This document shows, one piece after another, positions 44,217 through 52,021 of a stretch of DNA of 64,000 bases. Location: the NCBI RefSeq assembly GCF_008271655.1, contig NZ_VKKX01000033.1:62001-126000 (forward strand), read 5' to 3'. Positions within the stretch are counted from its first letter, which is position 1. The number at the start of each line of letters is the position of its first letter. This stretch comes from Gemmobacter caeruleus (GTDB lineage Bacteria > Pseudomonadota > Alphaproteobacteria > Rhodobacterales > Rhodobacteraceae). The position numbers and the translations under genes were made by a program. The notes under the pieces are model-generated. The model did no database searches and was not told the DNA's origin. It saw only the letters and a list, made by a program, of their open reading frames with translations.

Positions 44217-45913
44217 GAAGCCAGCAGATCGGGCGTCAGCGCGTAAAGCCCGGCGGCCCCTTCACGCATCTGCGCGATCAGCGCGGCATGTTCCGGCAGC
44301 AGGCGCTTGATCGCCACCGCGGCCAGCGGCAGGCGGGCCGGGTCGGCCAGCGCGGCCTTGAGGTGGTAATGCCCGCCCAGCACCCGGGCAAAGGCGCGCA
44401 GATAGGCGGTGGCGCCGGCATTGCGGTCATTGGCATCCTGCGCGACCAGCCATTCGGTTGCCTCGCGCAGCGCCTCGGCCGCGTTCCAGACCGCGCCGGC
44501 CAGATCGGGATTGGCCTCGCGCGCCTCGCGGGCGTGGTCCTCTACCTCTTGCAGCAGGCGATAGGCGGCGGCCCCTCCATCCATCATCTTGCGGCCCACC
44601 AGATCCATCGCCTGAATGCCGTTCGTGCCCTCATAGATCGCGGTCACCCGCACATCGCGGGCGAATTGCGCGGCGCCGGTTTCCTCGATGAAGCCCATGC
44701 CGCCATGGACCTGCACCCCCATCTGCGCCACCTCATTGCCGATATCGGTGCCAAAGGCCTTGGCGATCGGGGTCAGCAGCGCGGCGCGCGCCTGCCAGTC
44801 GGCATTGCCGGTGGCACGGCCCATGTCGATGGCCACCGCACAGGCCAGCGCGATGGCGCGGGCGGCAAAGGTTTCGGCCTTCATCACCGCCAGCATCCGG
44901 CGCACATCGGCATGGTCGATGATCGCGCCCTCGCCCAGCGGGGTCTTGCCCTGCTTGCGTTCCTGCGCATAGTCCAGCGCCTTCTGAAACGCGGCCTCGG
45001 CCACGGCCACGCCCTGCATGCCCACGCCCAGACGCGCGTTGTTCATCATGGTGAACATGGCGGCCATGCCCTTGTGTTCCTCGCCGATCAGCCAGCCGGT
45101 CGCGCCGTCATAGGCCATGACCGCCGTGGGCGAGCCGTGCAGGCCCAGCTTGTGTTCCAGGCTGACCACCTTGAGGCTGTTGCGCGGGCCGGGGTTGCCC
45201 GCCGCATCGGGCAGGAATTTCGGCACCATGAACAGGCTGATGCCGCGCGTGCCCGGCGCGCCATCGGGCAGGCGGGCCAGCACCAGATGGCAGATATTGC
45301 CGGCGAAATCGTTGTCGCCCCAGGTGATGAAGATCTTTTGCCCGGTGATCGCATAGGTGCCGTCGCCATTGCGTTCGGCCCTGGTGCGCAGCGCGCCGAC
45401 ATCCGACCCGGCCCCGCCTTCGGTCAGGTTCATCGTGCCGCACCATTCGCCCGAAATCAGCTTGGGGATATACAGCTCCTTGATCGCGTCGCTGGCGTGA
45501 TGTTCCAGCGCCTCGATCTGGCCTTGCGTCATCAGCGGGTTCAGTTGCAGCGCCAGACAGGCCGACCCCATCATCTCGTTCACTGCGGTCGCGACCGAGA
45601 TCGGCAGGCCCATGCCGCCATATTCCGGGTCGGCCGACATGCCGACCCAGCCGCCCTCGACAATCGCCTGATAGCCTTCGGCAAAGCCGGGCGAGGTGCG
45701 CACCACGCCGTTTTCCAGCCGCGCCGGCGTCAGATCGCCCGCGCGGTTCAGCGGCGCCAGCACATCGGAACACAGCTTGCCCGCCTCGGACAGGATCGCC
45801 TCGACGGTTTCGCCGGTCGCCTCGGCGAACAGATCGGTCGCAGAGACCTGTTCCAGCCCGACCACATGGTCAAAGACGAAACGATATTCGGAAACCGGGG
45901 CGCGATAGGGCAT
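44213..45913 (-). CDS. Acyl-CoA dehydrogenase with C-terminal extension (DmdC-like subfamily)
   Basis: A 566-residue FAD enzyme that introduces a 2,3-double bond into an acyl-CoA. The three ACAD domains are present, with the substrate/FAD segments MNLTEGGAGSDVGALRT and ITGQKIFITWGD. The catalytic glutamate is in YEGTNGIQAMDL. The C-terminal 130-residue helical extension marks the long subfamily that includes DmdC, which oxidises methylmercaptopropionyl-CoA from DMSP. The true substrate cannot be told: a straight- or branched-chain acyl-CoA is equally possible, and no other dmd gene is in the window. The start at 45913 has a ribosome site and heads a three-gene overlapping operon. Confidence 0.88.
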   Translation of the reverse strand: MPYRAPVSEYRFVFDHVVGLEQVSATDLFAEATGETVEAILSEAGKLCSDVLAPLNRAGDLTPARLENGVVRTSPGFAEGYQAIVEGGWVGMSADPEYGGMGLPISVATAVNEMMGSACLALQLNPLMTQGQIEALEHHASDAIKELYIPKLISGEWCGTMNLTEGGAGSDVGALRTRAERNGDGTYAITGQKIFITWGDNDFAGNICHLVLARLPDGAPGTRGISLFMVPKFLPDAAGNPGPRNSLKVVSLEHKLGLHGSPTAVMAYDGATGWLIGEEHKGMAAMFTMMNNARLGVGMQGVAVAEAAFQKALDYAQERKQGKTPLGEGAIIDHADVRRMLAVMKAETFAARAIALACAVAIDMGRATGNADWQARAALLTPIAKAFGTDIGNEVAQMGVQVHGGMGFIEETGAAQFARDVRVTAIYEGTNGIQAMDLVGRKMMDGGAAAYRLLQEVEDHAREAREANPDLAGAVWNAAEALREATEWLVAQDANDRNAGATAYLRAFARVLGGHYHLKAALADPARLPLAAVAIKRLLPEHAALIAQMREGAAGLYALTPDLLAS

Positions 45914-46029
45914 CTTCTCTCCTTCACCGCGCTTGGCTTCGGGCGGGCGCGGGTCTATCTGGGGGGCAGGTCTTGCGGCCAGAGATTAACGCAAGGTCAC
46001 ATCGCCTCAACATCAACGCTGCGTCACGA

Positions 46030-46980
46030 ATGCCCGAAACCCTTCATCTTGCCGCCACGTCCGACGGGATCGCACAGGCCGCCGCGTTGCTTCGGGCGGG
46101 CGGGCTGGTCGCGATGCCGACCGAAACGGTCTATGGGCTGGCTGCCGATGCACGCGATGACCGGGCGGTCGCGCGGATCTACGCGGCCAAGAACCGGCCC
46201 GCCTTCAACCCGTTGATCGTGCATCTGCCCGATCTGGCCAGCGCCGAACGGATCGCGCGGCTGTCGCCCGAGGCGCGGGCGCTGGCGGCGTCGTTCTGGC
46301 CGGGGCCGCTGACCATGGTCTTGCCGTTGCGCCCGGATGCCGGCCTGTCGCCGCTGGTGACGGCGGGGCTGGACACCGTCGCGATTCGCCTGCCCGCGCA
46401 TCTGGTCGCGCGTGATCTGCTGCGCGCCGCCGGGATTCCGCTGGCCGCACCTTCGGCCAATCCGTCGGGCCGCGTATCGCCCACGCGGGCCGAACATGTG
46501 CTGGCCGGCCTTTCGGGGCGGATCGAGGCGGTGCTGGATGGCGGCGCCTGTGCCGTGGGGGTGGAAAGCACCATTCTGGGGCTGGACGGCCCGCCCGCCC
46601 TGCTGCGCCCCGGCGGCGTGCCGGTCGAGGCGATCGAGGCGGTTCTGGGCGCCCCCCTCGCCTTGCCGGGCGACCCGACCCTGCCCAAGGCGCCCGGGCA
46701 GCTTGCCTCGCATTACGCGCCCGAGGCGCGGCTGCGGCTGAACGCGACCGAGGCGCGGGCGGGCGAGGTTCTGGTGGGCTTTGGCCCGGTGGCGGGCGCG
46801 TTGACCCTGTCGGCGCAAGGCGATCTGCTGGAGGCGGCGGCGAACCTGTTTCACCTCTTGCGCGAGGCCGATGCCCTGGCGGGCCCCGGCGGCGCCATCG
46901 CCTTTGCGCCCGTGCCTGAAACCGGACTGGGGCTTGCCATCAACGATCGTTTGCGCCGGGCCGCCGCGCCGCGCCCCTGA
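46030..46980 (+). CDS. L-threonylcarbamoyladenylate synthase (Sua5/TsaC long form)
   Basis: A 316-residue enzyme that makes threonylcarbamoyl-AMP from Thr, bicarbonate and ATP, for the t6A modification at tRNA position 37. The YrdC core is clear: MPTETVYGLAADA near 36-48, KNRPAFNPLIVHL, SFWPGPLTMVLP and APSANPSGRVSPT. The C-terminal 100 residues form the Sua5 domain, linked after PGQLASHYAPEARL. The start at 46030 is chosen because the family N-terminus begins there; an in-frame upstream frame adds 19 residues. The 3' end overlaps the convergent yidD gene by 41 nt. Confidence 0.93.
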   Translation: MPETLHLAATSDGIAQAAALLRAGGLVAMPTETVYGLAADARDDRAVARIYAAKNRPAFNPLIVHLPDLASAERIARLSPEARALAASFWPGPLTMVLPLRPDAGLSPLVTAGLDTVAIRLPAHLVARDLLRAAGIPLAAPSANPSGRVSPTRAEHVLAGLSGRIEAVLDGGACAVGVESTILGLDGPPALLRPGGVPVEAIEAVLGAPLALPGDPTLPKAPGQLASHYAPEARLRLNATEARAGEVLVGFGPVAGALTLSAQGDLLEAAANLFHLLREADALAGPGGAIAFAPVPETGLGLAINDRLRRAAAPRP

Positions 46981-47248
46981 TCTGCGCGTCATGATCCGGG
47001 TCGGCGCCCGGCACGGGGTCATAGCCGCTGCCGCCCCAGGGGTGGCACCGGCAGACCCGATGCACCATCAGCCAGCCGCCGCGCAGCCCGCCATGACGTT
47101 CCAGCGCCTCCAGCGCATAGGCGGAACAGGTGGGTTGATAGCGGCAGCCATGCCCGACCCAGGGGCTGAGAACCAGCCGATAGGCATGGACGGGCGCGGC
47201 CAGCACACGCGCCAGCGCCGTCATTCCCTGCGGCTGTTTCGCGACCAT
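46940..47248 (-). CDS. yidD: Membrane protein insertion efficiency factor YidD
   Basis: A 102-residue protein with the full YidD signature: YRLVLSPWVGHGCRYQPTCSAYALEALERHG and RVCRCHPWGGSGYDPVP (shown in parts, separated by GGLRGGWLMVH). The conserved cysteines are present. It helps YidC insert inner-membrane proteins and is amphipathic at the N-terminus. The start at 47248 has a GGGTAGGTG site; the ATG at 47224 is possible but its upstream AGGGA touches the start. In most bacteria yidD follows rnpA; here it is about 11 kb from rnpA, overlapping the end of the Sua5 gene. The C-terminal tail past DPVPG is non-conserved. Confidence 0.9.
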   Translation of the reverse strand: MVAKQPQGMTALARVLAAPVHAYRLVLSPWVGHGCRYQPTCSAYALEALERHGGLRGGWLMVHRVCRCHPWGGSGYDPVPGADPDHDAQIRGAARRPGANDR

Positions 47249-47368
47249 CGCGCACCTACCCTTCTGCCCCGCCATCCTCGCCCGGCACGCGGCCAAGGTC
47301 CAGCCCGCTTCGGGGTTTCGCGGCGCGGCGCTTTGCCCTAAAAGCGGGGCGATCATCAGGAGGCAGGC

Positions 47369-48469
47369 ATGAGCTTCAACACCTTCGGGCATCTGTTCCG
47401 CGTCACCACCTGGGGCGAAAGCCACGGGCCGGCGCTTGGCGCCACGGTGGATGGCTGCCCGCCGGGGGTGGAGATCGACGCCGCCGCCCTGCAACACTGG
47501 CTGGACCGGCGCAAACCCGGGCAGAACAAGTTCACCACCCAGCGGCAGGAACCCGACGCGGTCAGGATCCTGTCGGGCACTTTCGAGGGGCGTTCGACCG
47601 GCACGCCGATCCAGTTGATGATCGAGAATACCGACCAGCGATCCAAGGATTACGGCGATATCGCCCGGTCGTTCCGGCCCGGCCATGCCGATATCACCTA
47701 TCACCAGAAATACGGGCTGCGTGACTATCGCGGCGGTGGCCGGTCCAGCGCGCGGGAAACCGCGGCGCGGGTTGCGGCCGGGGGTGTGGCCCGGGCGGCG
47801 CTGGCCGCGCTAGCGCCCGGGCTGACGATCCGTGGCTATATGGTGCAGGTCGGCCCGCATCAGATCGACCGCAGCCGGTTCGATCCTGCCGAGATCGAGC
47901 GCAACCCCTTCTGGTGCCCCGACCCGGTCGCGGCGGCGGAATGGGCGGCCTATCTCGATGACCTGCGGCTGAACCACAATTCGGTCGGCGCGGTGATCGA
48001 GGTTGTGGCCTCGGGCGTGCCGGCGGGGCTTGGCGCGCCGATCTATGCCAAGCTCGATAGCGATCTCGCCGCCGCGATGATGACGATCAACGCCGTCAAG
48101 GCGGTGGAGATCGGCGAGGGCATGGCCGCCGCCGCCCTGACCGGGGTGGAAAATGCCGACGAGATCCGCATGGGGCCGAACGGGCCGGAATTCCTGTCGA
48201 ACCATGCGGGCGGCATTCTGGGCGGCATCTCGACCGGGCAGGATGTGGTGGTGCGTTTCGCGGTGAAACCGACCTCGTCGATCCTGACCCCGCGCAAGAC
48301 CATCACCACGACGGGCGATGAGACCGAACTCATCACCAAGGGCCGGCACGACCCCTGCGTCGGCATCCGCGCCGTGCCGGTGGGCGAGGCGATGATGGCC
48401 TGCGTGCTGCTGGATCATCTGCTGCTGGATCGCGGGCAGACCGGCGGCCAGCGCGGCGCGATCGGCTGA
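47369..48469 (+). CDS. aroC: Chorismate synthase
   Basis: A 366-residue enzyme that forms chorismate from EPSP with reduced FMN as cofactor, the last shikimate-pathway step. Family signatures are complete: [11 protein letters not shown] near residues 14-24, the RPGHADITY region, [18 protein letters not shown] near 125-142, and [16 protein letters not shown] near 278-293. The length is typical. The start at 47369 has a CAGGAGGCAGGC ribosome site. It is followed 7 nt later by the convergent TetR gene end. Confidence 0.97.
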   Translation: MSFNTFGHLFRVTTWGESHGPALGATVDGCPPGVEIDAAALQHWLDRRKPGQNKFTTQRQEPDAVRILSGTFEGRSTGTPIQLMIENTDQRSKDYGDIARSFRPGHADITYHQKYGLRDYRGGGRSSARETAARVAAGGVARAALAALAPGLTIRGYMVQVGPHQIDRSRFDPAEIERNPFWCPDPVAAAEWAAYLDDLRLNHNSVGAVIEVVASGVPAGLGAPIYAKLDSDLAAAMMTINAVKAVEIGEGMAAAALTGVENADEIRMGPNGPEFLSNHAGGILGGISTGQDVVVRFAVKPTSSILTPRKTITTTGDETELITKGRHDPCVGIRAVPVGEAMMACVLLDHLLLDRGQTGGQRGAIG

Positions 48470-48476
48470 CCGCGCC

Positions 48477-49067
48477 TCAGGCCAGCGCCTCGATATCGGA
48501 GGCGATGTCTTCGGCCAGACGCGCCACGCGGTCGGCGGCATCGGTGCGCTGCGCATAGGCCCGCAGCCCGAAGATCGACGCCTGCAACCGGCTGGCTAGG
48601 CGCGCCGTATCCTGATCCGGGCCAAGCTGACCGGCGGCGCGGGCGGCCTGAAATGCCGCCTCGAACTGCGCCTCGATCCCGCGCATCATGTCTTCGGTCA
48701 GGCCCCGCAGCGCCGGGTCATCGTCAGGCGTTTCCAGCAGGGTCTTGACCAACATGCAAGCGCGCGAGGGCGCCGCCTTGCGTGCGGGGCTGCCAAGCTG
48801 GCGCACATGGGCGGCCAGCCCGGCCAGAGGTGACGGCGCCGCGGCCAGCGTCGCCTGCAATTGCCGCTCCGATTCGGCGGCATAGCGGCGCAGGGTTTCG
48901 GCAAACAGCGCCTCTTTCGATCCGAAGGCCGCGTAGATCGAGCCCGGGCGCATATCCAGCGCGGTCTCCAGATCCTTCAGCGAGGTGGCGTGATAGCCCT
49001 TGGCCCAGAACAGCGCCTGCGCCTTTTGCAGCACCTCGTCGCGATTGTAACTGGCCTGTCTGGGCAT
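48477..49067 (-). CDS. TetR family transcriptional regulator
   Basis: A 196-residue repressor. The N-terminal helix-turn-helix spans about residues 7-55 (NRDEVLQKAQALFWAKGYHATSLKDL, with SIYAAFGSKEALF as recognition region), and the rest is the ligand-binding helical domain. It is divergent from the AhpD-like gene, with 113 nt between the start codons. That interval holds three copies of a 16-bp palindrome, one inside the regulator's own predicted promoter, so it probably represses itself and its neighbour until an inducer binds. The inducer is unknown; the neighbour suggests a reactive or peroxide-like compound. Confidence 0.9.
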   Translation of the reverse strand: MPRQASYNRDEVLQKAQALFWAKGYHATSLKDLETALDMRPGSIYAAFGSKEALFAETLRRYAAESERQLQATLAAAPSPLAGLAAHVRQLGSPARKAAPSRACMLVKTLLETPDDDPALRGLTEDMMRGIEAQFEAAFQAARAAGQLGPDQDTARLASRLQASIFGLRAYAQRTDAADRVARLAEDIASDIEALA

Positions 49068-49085
49068 TCCGCCATCCGCTGAATT

Positions 49086-49101
49086 TTGAGTGATCGTTCA
49101 A
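49086..49101. promoter_or_regulatory. Operator copy 1 (imperfect palindrome)
   Basis: TTGAGTGATCGTTCAA. It is related to the other two sites by two changes and lies just downstream of the predicted tetR -10 box, around the expected start of transcription. Confidence 0.75.
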
Positions 49102-49130
49102 TTTATATCTTGAGTGATTGCTCAAGTAAA
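49102..49130 (-). promoter_or_regulatory. Predicted tetR promoter
   Basis: On the minus strand TTTACT (complement of 49125-49130), a 17-nt spacer that is almost entirely operator copy 2, and TATAAA (complement of 49102-49107). Transcription would start close to operator copy 1, about 30 nt before the tetR ATG. Confidence 0.6.
49110..49125. promoter_or_regulatory. Operator copy 2 (16-bp palindrome)
   Basis: TTGAGTGATTGCTCAA. It sits exactly between the predicted -35 and -10 of the minus-strand tetR promoter and overlaps the predicted -35 of the plus-strand promoter, so one bound repressor could block both. Confidence 0.85.
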
Positions 49131-49138
49131 GCTATTCA
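49110..49138 (+). promoter_or_regulatory. Predicted promoter of the AhpD-like gene
   Basis: TTGAGT at 49110-49115, a 17-nt spacer and TATTCA at 49133-49138. The -35 hexamer is part of operator copy 2. Confidence 0.5.
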
Positions 49139-49150
49139 CCGGAATCATTA

Positions 49151-49166
49151 TTGAGCAATCACTCAA
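49151..49166. promoter_or_regulatory. Operator copy 3 (16-bp palindrome)
   Basis: TTGAGCAATCACTCAA, the exact reverse complement of copy 2. It lies between the predicted plus-strand promoter and the ribosome site of the AhpD-like gene. Confidence 0.85.
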
Positions 49167-49180
49167 GAAAGGAACCCGCC

Positions 49181-49750
49181 ATGACCGCCTTCCCGATCCA
49201 CAGCATCGAAACCGCCCCCGAGGCCAGCCGCGCGCTTCTGGAACAATCGAAAGCCGCCTTTGGCCGTGTGCCCGGCCTGCATGGCGTGATGGCCGAAGCG
49301 CCGGCCCTCCTGGACGGCTACAAACACCTGCACCGCCTGTTTGCCGAGGAGACAAGCTTTGACAAGGATGAGCTGACGGTGGTCTGGCAGAGCATCAATG
49401 TCGAACATGAATGCCATTATTGCGTGCCGGCCCATACCGGCATCGCCCGGATGATGAAGGTGGATGACGCGATCAGCACCGCGCTGCGCGACGAAACTCC
49501 GCTGCCGACCCCGCGGCTGGAGGCGCTGCGCCGCTTTACCCTGCAAGTCGTGCGTCAGCGCGGCGCGCTGGAGGAGGCGCAGGTTCAGGCTTTCCTTGAT
49601 GCCGGCTTTACCCGGCAGCAGATTCTGGAGGTGATCCTCGGCGTGGCGCAAAAGGTGATGTCGAACTACACCAACCATATGGCGCAGACGCCGGTCGATG
49701 CGGTGATGCAGCCCTTCGCCTGGCGGAAGGCCACCCCGAACGCCGCGTGA
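49181..49750 (+). CDS. Carboxymuconolactone decarboxylase / AhpD-like protein
   Basis: A 189-residue all-helical protein of the AhpD/CMD superfamily. The redox motif ECHYCVPAH (C-x-x-C followed by His) is near residues 78-86, the signature of alkylhydroperoxidase AhpD-type proteins, and a LEVILGVAQKVMSNYTNHMA helix follows near 150. Such proteins reduce peroxides or take part in ring-cleavage pathways. The start at 49181 has an AAAGGA ribosome site; the TTG frame from 49151 lies within operator copy 3. It is the likely target of the divergent TetR regulator. Confidence 0.87.
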   Translation: MTAFPIHSIETAPEASRALLEQSKAAFGRVPGLHGVMAEAPALLDGYKHLHRLFAEETSFDKDELTVVWQSINVEHECHYCVPAHTGIARMMKVDDAISTALRDETPLPTPRLEALRRFTLQVVRQRGALEEAQVQAFLDAGFTRQQILEVILGVAQKVMSNYTNHMAQTPVDAVMQPFAWRKATPNAA

Positions 49751-49777
49751 CGGCAGGGGTGCGGGCGTGCCCTGCCG
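49751..49777. terminator. Possible terminator between two convergent genes
   Basis: An 8-bp GC-rich stem CGGCAGGG / CCCTGCCG around an 11-nt loop directly after the AhpD-like stop. There is no clear T-run on either strand, so its strength is uncertain. Confidence 0.35.
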
Positions 49778-49786
49778 CCCGCGCCT

Positions 49787-50521
49787 TCACGGCGCCGCGC
49801 CCAGGCTGATCTCCACCGCGCGGGCATAGCTCAGCTCGGGGTCGAAACGGCCCTCGTTCAGGAACAGGATGGTCTGGGCGATCACCTCGGGGTTCAGCAT
49901 CATGAAGGTATGCGTCACCGGCAGGGTCAGATGCGCCTTCATGCCCGCCACCTTGGTAGACAGGACTGAAACCTTGCCATCATCCGGCCCCGCGATGATC
50001 GAGGAATAGATGGGATTGAGCGAACGGTTGCCCGCGATCACCCCCAGTTCGAAATCCGGCAGCGGCAGGGCGCGCGGCACCGATTGGCCGTCGGTGCCCA
50101 GCTCCATCCCCGCCGGGCCGTTCAGCCATTCAAACGCCCCCACCTCGCCAAAGGCATCGACCAGTTCCGACCCGTGATTGGGCGGGGCCAGCATCACCAC
50201 CCGGCCCATCAGCGGCGGATGGTTGTCGCGCAGCCAGGCGCGCAGCAGGATGCCACCCATCGAATGCGTGACGAAATCCACCCGGTCGGCGCCGCATTGC
50301 GCCACCGCTTCGCCCACCCGGGGCGCCAGATCGGCAATCGTGGCCGAGGTCGAGGGGTAGCCCTCATTCACCACGCGATAGCCTTGCGCGGCCAGCGCGC
50401 TTTCCATCGCCAGCAGCGATTGCTCGGTCCGCGCCAGGCCGTGCAGCAGCACCACGCAATCGGCCCGCAGCGCGCCTGCGGGCGCCAGAAACACAAGGAT
50501 CAGAAACAGGATACGCGCCAT
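49787..50521 (-). CDS. Secreted alpha/beta-hydrolase, lipase-like
   Basis: A 244-residue protein with a signal peptide (residues 1-20, ending GALRA). The oxyanion-hole strand is [15 protein letters not shown], the nucleophile elbow is THSMGG (Ser near residue 87), and the last His is probably in THTFMM near 207. The layout resembles extracellular lipase LipA-like esterases. It should act in the periplasm or outside on acyl esters, but no substrate can be assigned. It is a single gene, convergent with the AhpD-like gene and divergent from the Nudix gene. Confidence 0.84.
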   Translation of the reverse strand: MARILFLILVFLAPAGALRADCVVLLHGLARTEQSLLAMESALAAQGYRVVNEGYPSTSATIADLAPRVGEAVAQCGADRVDFVTHSMGGILLRAWLRDNHPPLMGRVVMLAPPNHGSELVDAFGEVGAFEWLNGPAGMELGTDGQSVPRALPLPDFELGVIAGNRSLNPIYSSIIAGPDDGKVSVLSTKVAGMKAHLTLPVTHTFMMLNPEVIAQTILFLNEGRFDPELSYARAVEISLGAAP

Positions 50522-50581
50522 GGGTCACCTCTCTTGCCGGAAAAGATGGACAAAGCCGGGCGGCTCGGCAAGTGTCGGGCG

Positions 50582-51028
50582 ATGAAGACGCCCTCACCCC
50601 GCCTGGCCGTGCGCGGCCTGATCCTGCATGAAAACCGCTTGCTTCTGGTCAATGCCTGGGGCGGCGGAGTGTCCGATTTGTGGTGCGCCCCCGGCGGCGG
50701 GGTGGAGCGTGGCGCCTCGCTGCCCGACAACCTGATCCGCGAGATCCGCGAGGAATGCGGGCTGACCGTCGCGGTGGGTGACCCCTGTCTGGTCAACGAA
50801 TTTCACGACCCGGGCGGCACATTTCATCAGGTCGATGTCTATTTCCGCTGCACCATCACCGCGGGCAGCCTGTCGCCCGACTGGCGCGACCCCGAAGGCG
50901 TGGTGACCGAACGGCGTTTCTTTGCACAAGCCGATCTGGCCGCGATCCGGTTCAAGCCCGACAGCCTGCCCGCCGCCGCCTGGGGCGAGGGCGTGCTTTA
51001 TGACCCGCTGGAGCCGATTGTCCGATGA
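50582..51028 (+). CDS. Nudix hydrolase-like protein with altered box
   Basis: A 148-residue Nudix-fold protein (VRGLILHENRLLLVNAW at the start). The Nudix box would be G39-x5-E-x7-R-E-U-x-E-E-x-G-U; the REIREECGL part at 53-61 is perfect, but position 45 (RGA) is Ala where the first conserved Glu belongs. The E of the first half is often a structural or metal helper, so activity may be kept, changed or reduced. The start at 50582 is followed by an operon with the GreB-like and GNAT genes (overlap 4 nt, then 8 nt). The substrate is unknown. Confidence 0.83.
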   Translation: MKTPSPRLAVRGLILHENRLLLVNAWGGGVSDLWCAPGGGVERGASLPDNLIREIREECGLTVAVGDPCLVNEFHDPGGTFHQVDVYFRCTITAGSLSPDWRDPEGVVTERRFFAQADLAAIRFKPDSLPAAAWGEGVLYDPLEPIVR

Positions 51029-51522
51029 GCCGCGCCTTCGTCAAGGAAGACACCGCCGATATCGCGCCGCTGCCCGATCTGCCGGTCTCGCCGCATCCCA
51101 ATCTGGTGACGCCGCGCGGGCTGGCCGATCTGAACCGGCGCCTGCTGGCCGCGCAAGAGGTGCTGGCCGCGCTGCGGGCGCGGCCCGAGCGGCTGGACAA
51201 ACTGCCCGAGGCCGCCGCCGAACGCGATATCCGCTATCTTGAGGCGCGGCTGCGCAGCGCGATCCTGATCGACCCCCGGGCGCAGGATGCGACCGAGGTG
51301 CGTTTTGGCCATCGCGTGACGGTGACCGATGAAGACGGGCAAGACGCCGTCTATGAAATCACCGGCGAGGATGAGGCCGATGCCCGGCTGGGGCGGGTGG
51401 CGCCGCATTCGCCGCTGGCCCGTGCCCTGTTGGGGGCCGCCGTCGGCGACAGCGTCGTCTGGCGCCGGCCCGCCGGTGCGGTCGAGCTGGAGATCCTGAA
51501 GATCGAGGTCGCCGATGACTGA
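51025..51522 (+). CDS. greB: GreA/GreB family transcription elongation factor
   Basis: A 165-residue factor that enters the RNA polymerase secondary channel and helps cleave backtracked RNA. The N-terminal half is the coiled coil (about 30-82), which includes the conserved ERDIRYLEARLRSAILID stretch ending in a pair of acids at the loop tip as in GreB. The C-terminal half is the FKBP-like domain, with EITGEDEADARLGRVAPHSPLARALLGAAVGD. An N-terminal extension of 25 residues precedes the coil. It overlaps the Nudix gene by 4 nt and the GNAT gene by 8 nt. Confidence 0.85.
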   Translation: MSRAFVKEDTADIAPLPDLPVSPHPNLVTPRGLADLNRRLLAAQEVLAALRARPERLDKLPEAAAERDIRYLEARLRSAILIDPRAQDATEVRFGHRVTVTDEDGQDAVYEITGEDEADARLGRVAPHSPLARALLGAAVGDSVVWRRPAGAVELEILKIEVADD

Positions 51523-52015
51523 GTTTGCCATCCGCCCGCTTGACCCCACGTCCGATCGCGCGGCGGTCGAGGATCTGTTCCGCCGCGCCGCCGATTATGT
51601 GGAACTGGAGCGCGGCCCCACCGACCCCGCCGCGCTGGCCGAGGAGTTCTTTACCGATGCCCCGCCGGGGATCGACCCGGCGACCAGCCTGCGTCTCGGG
51701 CTGATCGGCCCGGCGGGGCTGATCGGCAAGGTGGATGCGGCCTTTGGCTATCCCGACCCGCAGGACGCCTATATCGGGCTGATGATCCTGGACCCCGCCG
51801 CGCGCAGCGGTGGCCACGGCGCGCGGCTGTTGCGCCATGTGGAGGCTGCGGCCCGGGCGCGCGGGGCGACGCGGATCCTGATCGCCGCGCTGGAGGCGAA
51901 TGTGAGGGGCCGCGCGTTCTGGACGCGCGAAGGCTTTGTTCTGGAACAGATCTTTCCAGACCGCGACTATGGTCAGCGCCGGCACAACCTGCACCGGATG
52001 ACCAAGGCGCTGTGA
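51515..52015 (+). CDS. GNAT family N-acetyltransferase
   Basis: A 166-residue acetyltransferase. Residues about 84-100 form the beta-4 strand and pyrophosphate loop (MILDPAARSGGHGARLLRHVEAA), with an 'R-x-x-G-x-G/A' like turn; the usual Q/R before it is ARSGGHG here, so the loop is slightly atypical. An ALEANVRGRAFWTREGF strand/helix follows. The start at 51515 overlaps the greB end by 8 nt with a coupled frame. The acceptor is unknown; it could modify a component of transcription or translation given its operon, but that is a guess. Confidence 0.8.
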   Translation: MTEFAIRPLDPTSDRAAVEDLFRRAADYVELERGPTDPAALAEEFFTDAPPGIDPATSLRLGLIGPAGLIGKVDAAFGYPDPQDAYIGLMILDPAARSGGHGARLLRHVEAAARARGATRILIAALEANVRGRAFWTREGFVLEQIFPDRDYGQRRHNLHRMTKAL

Positions 52016-52021
52016 CCGGGG

